From positions 1 through 13,484 of the forward strand of contig CAZPDS010000063.1 of the NCBI GenBank assembly GCA_964585485.1: a DNA stretch of 13,484 nt. Reading direction: 5' to 3'. This document shows positions 6,400 to 13,484 of this stretch, in pieces. The position numbers and the translations under genes are program-made. Each line of letters starts with the position of its first letter. Position 1 is the stretch's first letter. The stretch comes from CALGYY01 sp964585485. GTDB lineage: Bacteria > Bacteroidota > Bacteroidia > Bacteroidales > CAIWKO01. The notes below the pieces were generated by a model that ran no database searches, was not told where the DNA came from, and saw only the letters and a program-made list of their open reading frames with translations.

Positions 6400-7581
6400 A
6401 TGAAACACAATGATTTAGGTTTTAATTCAAAGCTCATCCACGAAGGTGGAGTGGAAGATCCGATGGGAAGCGCTGTGGTTCCCATTTATCAGACGTCAAC
6501 TTTTAGTTTTAAGAGCGCCGAACATGGGGCTGCCTGTTTCTCAGGCGAGTCCGATGGCTACATCTATACCCGCATTGGAAACCCCACGGTGAAAGCGCTT
6601 GAAAATGCCGTAGCTTCGATCGAAAATGGATTTGGTGGTATTGCCACAGCCTCCGGCATGGCGGCGGTTACTACCGTTTACATGGCCTTGCTGGGCCAGG
6701 GTGCGCATATCATCAGCCACGGCGCCGTTTATGGTCCTGCCCGTGGCGTTATGCAGAATATCTTTTCACGCTACGGCGTGGAGTACACCTACCTGGATAC
6801 GTCCGATCTTGAGGCTGTGCGTAAGGCGATTCGTCCTAACACCAAAATGATTTACACCGAAACACCGGCCAATCCTACCATGACTATTACCGATCTGAAA
6901 TCTCTCAGTGCATTGGCGCATGAACACAACATCCCGGTGGTGGTGGATAATACTTTCTGTAGCCCTTATCTGCAGCGGCCTCTGGACCTGGGCGCCGACA
7001 TTGTTTTGCATTCTATGACCAAGTTTATCAATGGTCACGCCGATATCGTGGGCGGAATCATCGTTGCCAAAGAAAAATCATGGTACGATCAGATCCGCAA
7101 CGTTATGATCAATATGGGTTGCAACATCGATCCGCACCAGGCTTTTCTGGCGCACCGCGGGCTGAAAACCCTCGCCATCCGTATCGAAAGAGCACAGGAA
7201 AACGCCATGAAAGTGGCGGAATTCCTTGAAAAACACCCGGCCGTGGAAAGTATTCTATACCCCGGATTAAAATCGCATCCGCAATATGCCATGGCTTGCG
7301 AACAAATGAAGGGTCCGGGTTCCATGATCAGCTTCGAGCTGAAAGGCGGAATCGAGGCCGGACGTGTGCTGATGAACAACGTGAAAATGATCATCCTCGC
7401 GGTATCTCTGGGGGGGGTGGAAAGCCTGATTCAACATCCGGCTTCGATGACCCACTCCAAACTGACTCGAGAGAACCGTATGCAAGCCGGTATCACCGAT
7501 GGACTGGTTCGCTTGTCGGTGGGTATTGAGGATGTCGAGGATATTATCAACGATCTCCGCACTGCACTGGCCGCCATTTAA
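6400..7581 (+). CDS. Cys/Met metabolism PLP-dependent enzyme, methionine gamma-lyase-like
   Basis: A 393-residue cytosolic PLP enzyme of the gamma-family that includes methionine gamma-lyase, cystathionine gamma-lyase/synthase and O-acetylhomoserine sulfhydrylase. The PLP lysine is K208 in HSMTKFINGHAD, the ring-stacking Tyr is Y111, the PLP-nitrogen Asp is D183 (VVVDNTFCSPYLQRPL), and the phosphate-binding Y56/R58 from the neighbouring subunit lie in YTRIGNPT. The C-terminal blocks GPGSMISFELKGG, SLGGVESLIQHPASMTH and GLVRLSVGIEDVEDI are nearly those of methionine gamma-lyases. Overall it most resembles methionine gamma-lyase (methionine to methanethiol, ammonia and 2-oxobutanoate). However, the Cys that typifies that enzyme just after Y-G is a proline here (P113), so the exact substrate is open. 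It is transcribed from its own promoter. An 8-G run at 7410-7417 lies inside the gene without breaking the frame. Confidence 0.9.
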   Translation: MKHNDLGFNSKLIHEGGVEDPMGSAVVPIYQTSTFSFKSAEHGAACFSGESDGYIYTRIGNPTVKALENAVASIENGFGGIATASGMAAVTTVYMALLGQGAHIISHGAVYGPARGVMQNIFSRYGVEYTYLDTSDLEAVRKAIRPNTKMIYTETPANPTMTITDLKSLSALAHEHNIPVVVDNTFCSPYLQRPLDLGADIVLHSMTKFINGHADIVGGIIVAKEKSWYDQIRNVMINMGCNIDPHQAFLAHRGLKTLAIRIERAQENAMKVAEFLEKHPAVESILYPGLKSHPQYAMACEQMKGPGSMISFELKGGIEAGRVLMNNVKMIILAVSLGGVESLIQHPASMTHSKLTRENRMQAGITDGLVRLSVGIEDVEDIINDLRTALAAI

Positions 7582-7615
7582 GCCAAACGCCGCGGGGATT
7601 CGCCTATGGCAAGCC

Positions 7616-7644
7616 TTGTTACATCATAAATTTTAGTATTTTTG
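7616..7644 (+). promoter_or_regulatory. Candidate promoter of the DUF349 gene
   Basis: TTG at 7616-7618, then 18 bases, then TATTTTTG at 7637-7644, which matches the -7 consensus TAnnTTTG. Transcription would start near 7650, giving a leader of about 75 bases that contains the hairpin at 7666-7691. Confidence 0.45.
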
Positions 7645-7665
7645 CTTTCTTTTGAAAACTTCTTA

Positions 7666-7691
7666 CCGGATTACTCATGCGAGTAATCCGG
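7666..7691. repeat. Perfect 11-bp inverted repeat (hairpin) in the DUF349 gene leader
   Basis: CCGGATTACTC (7666-7676), loop ATGC, GAGTAATCCGG (7681-7691). There are no mismatches. The following bases AATCTTTATC are only moderately T-rich, so it is a weak candidate terminator for the PLP enzyme gene ending at 7581. If the promoter at 7616-7644 is real, it is instead a 5'-leader hairpin about 32 bases before the ATG at 7724, or an operator. Confidence 0.75.
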
Positions 7692-7723
7692 AATCTTTAT
7701 CAACCCATTAAAGCCATTGTCAA

Positions 7724-9745
7724 ATGGAGACGAACGAAGACACTTATCAGAACCCGGACGAACAAAATGTTCCGACGGCGGATGAATCCGTAAATCCGGA
7801 AACTATTGAAAACTCAGAAACTGTAGAAGCCACCGGGGCGCCTGTTGCGCAAAACGTTCCTGTTTCCCAAACGGAGGATGTGAGCCCGGCCGGAGAAGAA
7901 ACCATAGCCCCGGAAAACACAGTAGACGTGCACGAGCTCGATAAGCTCGAACGACATGAAGCCTTGCAAAAGGCGGAAGCGGAATCGGAAGAAACGGATG
8001 ATACGCTGGAAGCTACACTCCAGGAAGAGGAGTTGGATTACAGCACCCTTACAAAAGATCAGTTGCTTGAAAATCTGGAAGTGGCGGTAAATAAGGATGA
8101 CATCAGCCTGGTAAAAAACACCGTGGTCGCCATTAAAGTGGAATTCCTTAAGCGCCTGAAAGACGAAAAACAGGCCGCGGCTGACGCCTTCCGGGCCGGA
8201 GGTGGCGTGGCGGAGGATTATAAGCCACTGCCGGATCCTGCTGAGGAAAAATTCAACCGTATTTTCGAAATATACAAAGTCAGTAAAGCCCGCTTTATTG
8301 AACGACTGGAGAAACAAAAACAGGAAAACCTGACAGCCAAACAGCAGGTGCTGGATGAGCTGAAAGTACTGGTGAGCTCCGAAGAAACCCTGAAGAAAAC
8401 CTACGATGAATTCAAAGCATTGCAGGATCGATGGAAAAGTATCGGCCAGGTTCCGCGTACCGAACTGAATAACCTTTGGCAGAATTATAATTTTCTGGTC
8501 GAGAAGTTTTTTGATAAGGTAAAAATTAATAAGGAACTCAAGGACCTTGACCTGAAGAAAAACCTTGAACAGAAAATGCTCTTGTGCGAAAAGGCCGAAG
8601 AACTGCTGCTTTCCGGCAATGTTCATCAGTCCTTTAAGCTTTTGCAGAAATACCACGACGAATGGAAGGAGATTGGTCCCGTACCTCAGGATAAGAAAGA
8701 TGAGATTTGGGAGCGCTTCCGTACGGTCACCGAACGGATCAATGTGCTTCGTCGTGAGCACTACGGACAATTGCAGGAGGAACAGGAAAACAACCTGCTG
8801 GCGAAGTCTGCCCTTTGTACCCGCATGGACACTCTGCTGGGCGAGGATATTCCGAGCATGCAACGCTGGAAAGAAAAAACCGCGGAAGTCTCCGAAATGA
8901 TGAAACTATGGCAGTCCATCGGCCGCGCTCCGGCGAAGGATAATGATGAGATCTGGCAGCGCTTCAAAAAATCCATCAATCAGTTTTATGCCGTAAAAAA
9001 AGAATTCTTTGGTAATCTTAAAGATCAGCAACTGAATAACTACAACCTGAAGGTAAACCTTTGTCTTCAGGCCGAAGCGCTAAAAAGCAGCAACAATTGG
9101 AAAAATGCCACCAACGATTTTTTGAAACTCCAGCAAGAGTGGAAAAAGATTGGTCCTGTTCCCCGTAAGTATTCCGATAAGATCTGGAAACGTTTCCGTG
9201 CTGCTTGCGATGAATTTTTTCAGGCAAAATCGCATTATTTCTCCAATATCAATCAGATGGAGGCCGAAAATATGCAGAAGAAGCTGGATCTGATCAAGGA
9301 AGTCGATGACTTTCCTATGGGCGACGATAAAAAGGCAAACCTGGAAGCCCTGCGGAATTTCCAGCGAAACTGGATGGAGATAGGCCATGTGCCCATGGCG
9401 CAAAAAGAAAAACTGCAGAACGATTTCCGGAATGCTATTAACCGTCTGCTCGATCGATTGAAGATTTCCTCCACCGAGGCCAGTACGCTTCAATACAAGA
9501 ATAAACTGGAGGCTATGCAGTCATCGCCCGATTCCGGCCGGATAATGTACCGTGAACGCAATGTGATCGAGGCAAAAATAACCAAACTGCAGAGCGACAT
9601 TCTGCTGTGGGAAAATAACATCGGTTTTCTGGCGGCCTCAAAGAATGCGGATATCCTTAAAGAAGAGTTCGACCGTAAAATCAAGTCGGCCCGCGAAGAG
9701 GTGCAATTGCTGAAAGCCAAACTAAAAATCCTCGCAAAGCAATAG
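7724..9745 (+). CDS. DUF349 domain-containing protein (five repeats)
   Basis: A 673-residue soluble protein with no signal peptide. Residues about 1-110 are acidic, low-complexity and probably disordered (rich in E, T, N, P). From about 200 to 600 there are five DUF349 repeats, each a helical unit of about 77 residues with the hallmark W-(K/Q)-x-I-G-x-(V/A)-P followed by a W/L-xx-F segment. The Trp hallmarks are near residues 236, 314, 395, 473 and 550 (DRWKSIGQVPR, DEWKEIGPVPQ, KLWQSIGRAPA, QEWKKIGPVPR, RNWMEIGHVPM). The last repeat is the most diverged and lacks the second aromatic. The C-terminal part, about 610-673, is predicted coiled coil. Such proteins are common across Bacteroidota, and the molecular function of DUF349 is not established as far as I know. 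The ATG at 7724 is the only sensible start. It converges on the hydrate-repair gene. Confidence 0.93.
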   Translation: METNEDTYQNPDEQNVPTADESVNPETIENSETVEATGAPVAQNVPVSQTEDVSPAGEETIAPENTVDVHELDKLERHEALQKAEAESEETDDTLEATLQEEELDYSTLTKDQLLENLEVAVNKDDISLVKNTVVAIKVEFLKRLKDEKQAAADAFRAGGGVAEDYKPLPDPAEEKFNRIFEIYKVSKARFIERLEKQKQENLTAKQQVLDELKVLVSSEETLKKTYDEFKALQDRWKSIGQVPRTELNNLWQNYNFLVEKFFDKVKINKELKDLDLKKNLEQKMLLCEKAEELLLSGNVHQSFKLLQKYHDEWKEIGPVPQDKKDEIWERFRTVTERINVLRREHYGQLQEEQENNLLAKSALCTRMDTLLGEDIPSMQRWKEKTAEVSEMMKLWQSIGRAPAKDNDEIWQRFKKSINQFYAVKKEFFGNLKDQQLNNYNLKVNLCLQAEALKSSNNWKNATNDFLKLQQEWKKIGPVPRKYSDKIWKRFRAACDEFFQAKSHYFSNINQMEAENMQKKLDLIKEVDDFPMGDDKKANLEALRNFQRNWMEIGHVPMAQKEKLQNDFRNAINRLLDRLKISSTEASTLQYKNKLEAMQSSPDSGRIMYRERNVIEAKITKLQSDILLWENNIGFLAASKNADILKEEFDRKIKSAREEVQLLKAKLKILAKQ

Positions 9746-9760
9746 GTCTAATCAATTAGA

Positions 9761-9788
9761 AATCCCGCCAACAGCGGGATTTTTTTTT
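9761..9788 (+). terminator. Intrinsic terminator of the DUF349 gene
   Basis: Stem AATCCCGC (9761-9768) / GCGGGATT (9774-9781) with loop CAACA, then a T run to 9788. It starts 15 bases after the DUF349 stop. The T run contains, on the other strand, the TAA stop (9789-9787) of the convergent NAD(P)H-hydrate repair gene. In the minus direction the hairpin is followed by TCTAATTG, a poor U-tract. Confidence 0.9.
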
Positions 9789-11298
9789 ATCGCTGCATCA
9801 GATTCCAGGCCTTGCCTAGATATTCGCAAATATCGCCCGCCATAAGCGCTTGCTGGCTTCGTTTATTCGCCGCCACATCGCCGGCCAGCCCGTGCAGATA
9901 TACTCCCAGCAGGCAGGTGTGCAGGGAAGAGTAACCCTGGGCTTTGAGCCCGAGCAGAACGCCGGTAAGCACATCGCCGCTGCCGGCTGTGGCCATGCCC
10001 GGATTCCCTGTAGCGTTGAAGAATACTGATCCATCCGGACAACTGACGCTGGTATACGCGCCTTTAAGGATGATATAAATGCCGTGTTTAATGCTAAGGG
10101 CTTTTTGCTTTTGCAGACGTTCGTAGCTGCTGGCTGATTTCCCGGCCAGGCGGTCGAATTCCCCGGGGTGGGGCGTAAGGATGGATTCCGCCGTGAGAAA
10201 TGAAAGCCAGGTTTTGTTTTCCGAAAGCATATTCAGTGCGTCTGCATCGTAAATAATCGGTAGCGCCGATTCCTGGATCAGTACTTTGAGTGCCTTCTGT
10301 GTGTCGGGGTGTGTGCCCAGACCCGGTCCAACCGCTATTGCATTGGCCTTGCCGAGGTCGGGCAGTGTGACAACGTGGCCTTCCTGCTGATCAATGCTGG
10401 TCATGGCCTCGGGAACAGCAGTGGTCAAAACGTTGGCGCCGCAGGCCGGAAGGTGGACGCTCAGCAAGCCGGCCCCGGCTTTGAGGGTGCCCCGGGCGGC
10501 TAAGACCGCAGCGCCAATTTTCCCTTTGCTCCCTGCGATCAGGAGCGCATGGCCGTAAGTGCCTTTGTGGTCGAAACGCTGCCGTTTTTTTATCAAAGGC
10601 AGTACGTCTGGCAGGAGGGTGTACATATGATCCACCTTGGCAGCCTCAAGTGAAGCGGTGTGCAAGCCGATCGGCAGCACATGCCAGTCGCCGGTGTAAG
10701 GATAATTTTCAGCGAAGAAAAAGGCAAGTTTTGGAAATTCGAAGGTGAGGGTGACGTCTGCTTTGAAAACTGTTCCGTCATTATGGGCGTTGTCGCCGGT
10801 AAATAAACCGCTGGGGAGGTCGATACTGATCTTGCGGAAAGCAGCACTGTGGTTCAGGTGAGTGATAATCGTGGCGATCGGCCCCGTGACCGCTTTGTTG
10901 AGCCCGGAGCCAAAGATGGCATCCACTACAACATCGGTGGGAGCAATATCCGGAAGTGCTTCAATATCGTGGAGTTCGTTAATGAATACTTTCGGATTTT
11001 TCCGCAGGCGTTCCAGGTTCGTTTGGAAATCTGCCGAGCCTTCGCCTACCATTCGCAGGATATACACGTGCACTGGTCTTTTTTTCTGCGCCAGCAATCG
11101 GGCGATTACCAAACCATCACCGCCGTTGTTACCCGTTCCGCAAAAAATTTTCATGATTTTTTCGCGAGGGATCATATTTTCTATCCACCGGAAAGCGGCT
11201 GTGGCCGCTCGCTCCATGAGTCCGATGGAAGAGATCGGTTCTTTTTCAATGGTCTGCGCATCCAGCGCGCGTATTTGTTCTACGCTTGGGATTTTCAT
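9787..11298 (-). CDS. nnr: Bifunctional NAD(P)H-hydrate epimerase / ADP-dependent NAD(P)H-hydrate dehydratase
   Basis: A 503-residue fusion enzyme that repairs NADHX and NADPHX, the hydrated and inactive forms of nicotinamide cofactors. The N-terminal YjeF_N domain (about 1-210) epimerises R- and S-hydrates; it shows MKIPSVEQIRALD, SIGLMERA, the GNNGGDG motif at 56-62, and DAIFGSGL. The C-terminal ribokinase-like domain (about 225-500) dehydrates the S form at the cost of ADP; it shows GSKGKIGAAVLAA, VGPGLG, DADALN, LTPHPGEFDRL and NPGMATAGSGDVLTG, with the catalytic Asp at about residue 442. Length and order match bacterial fusions. The ATG at 11298 is preferred, since the alternative at 11325 falls inside the -7 promoter element and adds nine non-family residues. 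The stop codon lies within the T run of the convergent terminator. Confidence 0.95.
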   Translation of the reverse strand: MKIPSVEQIRALDAQTIEKEPISSIGLMERAATAAFRWIENMIPREKIMKIFCGTGNNGGDGLVIARLLAQKKRPVHVYILRMVGEGSADFQTNLERLRKNPKVFINELHDIEALPDIAPTDVVVDAIFGSGLNKAVTGPIATIITHLNHSAAFRKISIDLPSGLFTGDNAHNDGTVFKADVTLTFEFPKLAFFFAENYPYTGDWHVLPIGLHTASLEAAKVDHMYTLLPDVLPLIKKRQRFDHKGTYGHALLIAGSKGKIGAAVLAARGTLKAGAGLLSVHLPACGANVLTTAVPEAMTSIDQQEGHVVTLPDLGKANAIAVGPGLGTHPDTQKALKVLIQESALPIIYDADALNMLSENKTWLSFLTAESILTPHPGEFDRLAGKSASSYERLQKQKALSIKHGIYIILKGAYTSVSCPDGSVFFNATGNPGMATAGSGDVLTGVLLGLKAQGYSSLHTCLLGVYLHGLAGDVAANKRSQQALMAGDICEYLGKAWNLMQR

Positions 11299-11322
11299 GG
11301 TAAAAACGTATGGTTGAATAAT

Positions 11323-11330
11323 CAAAGGTA
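11323..11330 (-). promoter_or_regulatory. Candidate -7 promoter element of the NAD(P)H-hydrate repair gene
   Basis: On the minus strand this reads TACCTTTG, an exact consensus match and identical to the elements before the PLP enzyme and T9SS genes. The -33 region is poor. The expected start is near 11317, about 20 bases before the ATG at 11298. Confidence 0.5.
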
Positions 11331-11428
11331 CGGCTTGTCTGCGATTTTTTTGATTAAAATTTTGTCGACTTTGGGCTCGTCAATGTCGACTTGTTTGTCG
11401 TGGGCTTCCAATATCAAGGCTTCTACGA

Positions 11429-11460
11429 AAAGAGCCCCGCATTGCACTGCGGGGCTCTTT
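11429..11460 (-). terminator. Intrinsic terminator of the T9SS-exported protein gene
   Basis: Perfect 13-bp stem AAAGAGCCCCGCA (11429-11441) / TGCGGGGCTCTTT (11448-11460) with a 6-base loop. On the minus strand it starts 24 bases after the stop at 11484 and ends in TTTT, so it terminates the large gene before the next minus-strand promoter. The rest of the 185-base gap 11299-11483 holds only the promoter of the hydrate repair gene. Confidence 0.85.
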
Positions 11461-11483
11461 CTAAGCATGCAAATGAATGATGA

Positions 11484-13433
11484 TTATTCCTTGATCAACT
11501 TAGTTCCGGAAATTTCCTGTCCGTTATCGTACAGCAAAATATAGACACCGGACGGCATGGGGGTCAGGTCAAGTTGGATGATTTCGCTTCGCCCGGCGGG
11601 TACCGCTTCGGTGAGAACAAGGCGACCGTCTTGTGTGTAAACACGAAGGGTCGCCTCAAATCCGGCGACGCCGGGGAGGCTGATCCGGAAGAGACCGGTG
11701 GAGGGATTGGGCGCAATGCCGATATTTTCGATATTTTCAGCAATACCAATGGTACTGTTGCCAATTTCGGTGGTGTCGGAAAGTCGGCAATGGAAGGCAT
11801 CGCTGATAGTAACGATGTAAATCCCGGGAAGCAGGTTGTCGGCAAGCGCGGTGGTGTCGCCGGTCGACCATGTATACGTATAGGGAGAGATTCCGTTATC
11901 AGCGGTTACCAGGGCGGAACCATCAGCGCAAGTGCTGCAGCTGGCATCAGTAGCGTCAATATCGGAGGTAAGCGGCGGACAATGGTAAAGATTGGCTCTG
12001 ATGGCAAACGTTACAGCGAAGGTGCTGCCAAACGATTCCGGATGGGCCCAGGCGCCTAACGGACTGGTGGACCAGTATACCCAGCTTTTTGATGCCCGGA
12101 AATACGTGCTGGAGGTGGAAAGGGTAAGCGTGCTGTCTGTTTCAACGGCGGCTATAACGTATTCTCCCGGGTACAAGGTAAAGGGACCTCCGGAAAGGGG
12201 GATGGTCAGGGTTTGGGGATCAATACCATTAAACGGAACCGTATCGGTTGAGGCAATGATGCTGTCAGGAAGTCCGGCGGCTACGGAGAATACCACCGCG
12301 TAGACACTTGTGTTGGTATAGCCTCTCATAAATGCCATGCTGACCGAACGTAGCTCGGTAGTGTCGTTGATAGTGAATTGATTCCCTAAAAAGCCCTGAA
12401 CCCCGGCGCCAATACCGAGGATTCCGGTGTACGGTTGTTTTTCCGTTGCGTATAGGGTGTCGGTAATGATAAGGTTCGTTGTGATATAGTTATTGGTGGT
12501 GTCCTGATCTGTTTCGCTGCAGAGTACGCTGTAGCGGAAAGTGAAGCTGTCTGCAACCGCGGGGGTGAAATAGCCGGCCAGAAAACTAAGCGTATCTGTA
12601 CTTACCAAACTATCATGTGCGGTGCCCATCGTAGTATAAACCGATACGCCACTGCTGTTGAATACTTCGCATTGGAGGTTTACGTTATGAAGGGTTTTAG
12701 CTCCGCCGTTTTTTACCAGCGCTTTCAGCGGTAGTGGCAGGGCCTGTTGCTGAGGTAACATGGTGTAGTCGGTCGAGGCGAAGGCCTTCACGAGCATGGG
12801 ATCATGGTCGATAAGACGTTGCACGATGATGTCATCGATCAGCAGGATAAACATATCGGTCGACATGTTACGGAAACCGATGTACACGGTCTGACCGGCG
12901 AAGGCATTTAAATCCACCGTACGTGTGACCCAGTTGCTCAACTCTCCGGGTGTGCTAAAAAGCAGCGTTGAACTGCTAAGTTGGTTGCCGATATCACCGG
13001 TGCCGCCCGTGGGGGTTGTGGTCATGAGGCGCACTTCATAGCCGTCGGCGAAGCTTGGGTCATAGGCTATGGCTTCCCACGACAATACGCAATTGGAGGG
13101 CAATGGTCCGATAGCGGGCGTCCACATAAAATCATTGGCTGTTCCGGCCGGATCGTACCATGAGGTGGAAAAGGCGCAGGAGTCGCCCGTGTTGGATGCG
13201 AAATTTTCACGGCGTTCCCAGGCCTGATTCACATAGGCCACGCTCGCGGCGGGTGTCAGGTTGTCTACATTTCTCAGTAACCATCCTGTAGGAAAGCTAT
13301 ACGTGCCGGCGCCGCCCGCGGTGGGACCGCCCACATTGTCAAAATCTTCACTGAACACCACCTGGGCATTCGAGCTGCCCGCCATCATCAAAGCGATCAT
13401 GGCAGTGCCTGCCATGCGTAATAAAATTTTCAT
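11484..13433 (-). CDS. T9SS-exported adhesin-like protein (cleaved-adhesin/choice-of-anchor J, SprB repeat, type A sorting domain)
   Basis: A 649-residue modular surface or secreted protein. The signal peptide has MKILLRMAG, a hydrophobic core and probable cleavage after SNA at residue 23. Residues about 27-210 form a cleaved-adhesin/choice-of-anchor J type jelly roll (VVFSEDFDN at the start; GYEVRLMTTTP and YIGFRNMSTDMFILLIDDI later). About 215-330 looks like a CARDB/Ig-like segment (DTTNNY). About 490-550 is a SprB-type repeat (DASCSTCADGSALV ... YTYTWSTGDTT ... GIYIVTISDAFHC). Residues about 573-649 are the T9SS type A sorting domain (APNPSTGLFRI, LRVYTQDGRLV, PSGVYILLYDNG, TKLIKE). The protein should cross the outer membrane by type IX secretion, be trimmed, and be anchored or released. 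I see no protease or glycosidase domain, so adhesion or matrix binding is inference. Confidence 0.92.
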   Translation of the reverse strand: MKILLRMAGTAMIALMMAGSSNAQVVFSEDFDNVGGPTAGGAGTYSFPTGWLLRNVDNLTPAASVAYVNQAWERRENFASNTGDSCAFSTSWYDPAGTANDFMWTPAIGPLPSNCVLSWEAIAYDPSFADGYEVRLMTTTPTGGTGDIGNQLSSSTLLFSTPGELSNWVTRTVDLNAFAGQTVYIGFRNMSTDMFILLIDDIIVQRLIDHDPMLVKAFASTDYTMLPQQQALPLPLKALVKNGGAKTLHNVNLQCEVFNSSGVSVYTTMGTAHDSLVSTDTLSFLAGYFTPAVADSFTFRYSVLCSETDQDTTNNYITTNLIITDTLYATEKQPYTGILGIGAGVQGFLGNQFTINDTTELRSVSMAFMRGYTNTSVYAVVFSVAAGLPDSIIASTDTVPFNGIDPQTLTIPLSGGPFTLYPGEYVIAAVETDSTLTLSTSSTYFRASKSWVYWSTSPLGAWAHPESFGSTFAVTFAIRANLYHCPPLTSDIDATDASCSTCADGSALVTADNGISPYTYTWSTGDTTALADNLLPGIYIVTISDAFHCRLSDTTEIGNSTIGIAENIENIGIAPNPSTGLFRISLPGVAGFEATLRVYTQDGRLVLTEAVPAGRSEIIQLDLTPMPSGVYILLYDNGQEISGTKLIKE

Positions 13434-13456
13434 ATTATGTCGTTTATATTTTTACA

Positions 13457-13464
13457 CAAAGGTA
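13457..13464 (-). promoter_or_regulatory. Candidate -7 promoter element of the T9SS-exported protein gene
   Basis: On the minus strand this reads TACCTTTG, an exact match to TAnnTTTG, 23 bases upstream of the ATG at 13433. The matching -33 element would fall at or just beyond the right edge of the window, so it cannot be judged. Confidence 0.5.
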
Positions 13465-13484
13465 TGAAGAATATCAATTCAAGC

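Noticed and set aside
7814..8863. Long open frame of 349 codons on the minus strand
   Set aside because: It is fully antisense to the DUF349 gene, whose repeats are unmistakable. The translation is Phe/Leu-rich, as expected from the complement of a Lys/Glu-rich protein, and has no family features.
10849..11544. Open frame of 231 codons on the plus strand
   Set aside because: It lies antisense to the well-supported NAD(P)H-hydrate repair gene and runs through its promoter and a terminator hairpin; no recognisable domain.
1..13484. CRISPR array, tRNA, rRNA, prophage, toxin-antitoxin or defence island
   Set aside because: No regularly spaced repeats, no cloverleaf or rRNA-like stretches, and every sizeable gene is accounted for by housekeeping or envelope families.

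Overview
The window looks like a piece of a Bacteroidota chromosome of about 50% GC, probably from the Chitinophagales/Saprospirales side of the phylum (the order is inference). The support is: a C-terminal type IX secretion (T9SS type A) sorting domain and a SprB-type repeat at 11484-13433; a DUF5916 outer-membrane-type protein; a DUF349 repeat protein; almost no Shine-Dalgarno sequences; and repeated Bacteroidota-type -7 promoter elements (TAnnTTTG) in front of genes.

Layout. Positions 1-1174 (+) hold the 3' end of a SUF/MIP18 (DUF59) Fe-S assembly gene and, 11 bases later, a radical SAM enzyme; these form a likely operon in which an Fe-S maturation factor precedes an Fe-S enzyme. After an AT-rich leader come rubrerythrin (1323-1901) and a secreted coiled-coil protein of unknown function (1950-2651), closed by a strong hairpin terminator. 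On the minus strand, 3665 to 2708 holds a thioredoxin-like lipoprotein and, 34 bases downstream, a small orphan IS1595-type zinc-ribbon protein with no transposase catalytic domain. Going right again are the DUF5916 protein (3847-6282), a Cys/Met-metabolism PLP enzyme resembling methionine gamma-lyase (6400-7581) with a textbook Bacteroidota promoter, and a five-repeat DUF349 protein (7724-9745) whose leader carries a perfect 11-bp hairpin. The last two genes are on the minus strand: a bifunctional NAD(P)H-hydrate repair enzyme (9787-11298) and a large T9SS-exported adhesin-like protein (11484-13433).

How the genes work together. Most are housekeeping or stress functions: Fe-S assembly, peroxide detoxification (rubrerythrin), envelope thiol redox (thioredoxin lipoprotein), sulfur amino acid metabolism, repair of damaged nicotinamide cofactors, and surface proteins. 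A loose redox/sulfur theme is visible, but most genes have their own promoter, so I do not claim one pathway. I found no tRNA, rRNA, CRISPR array, prophage, complete insertion sequence or defence system. No gap without a gene exceeds about 185 bases. The least explained items are the orphan zinc-ribbon gene, the coiled-coil secreted protein and the leader hairpin before the DUF349 gene. I did not find a convincing new multi-gene system.
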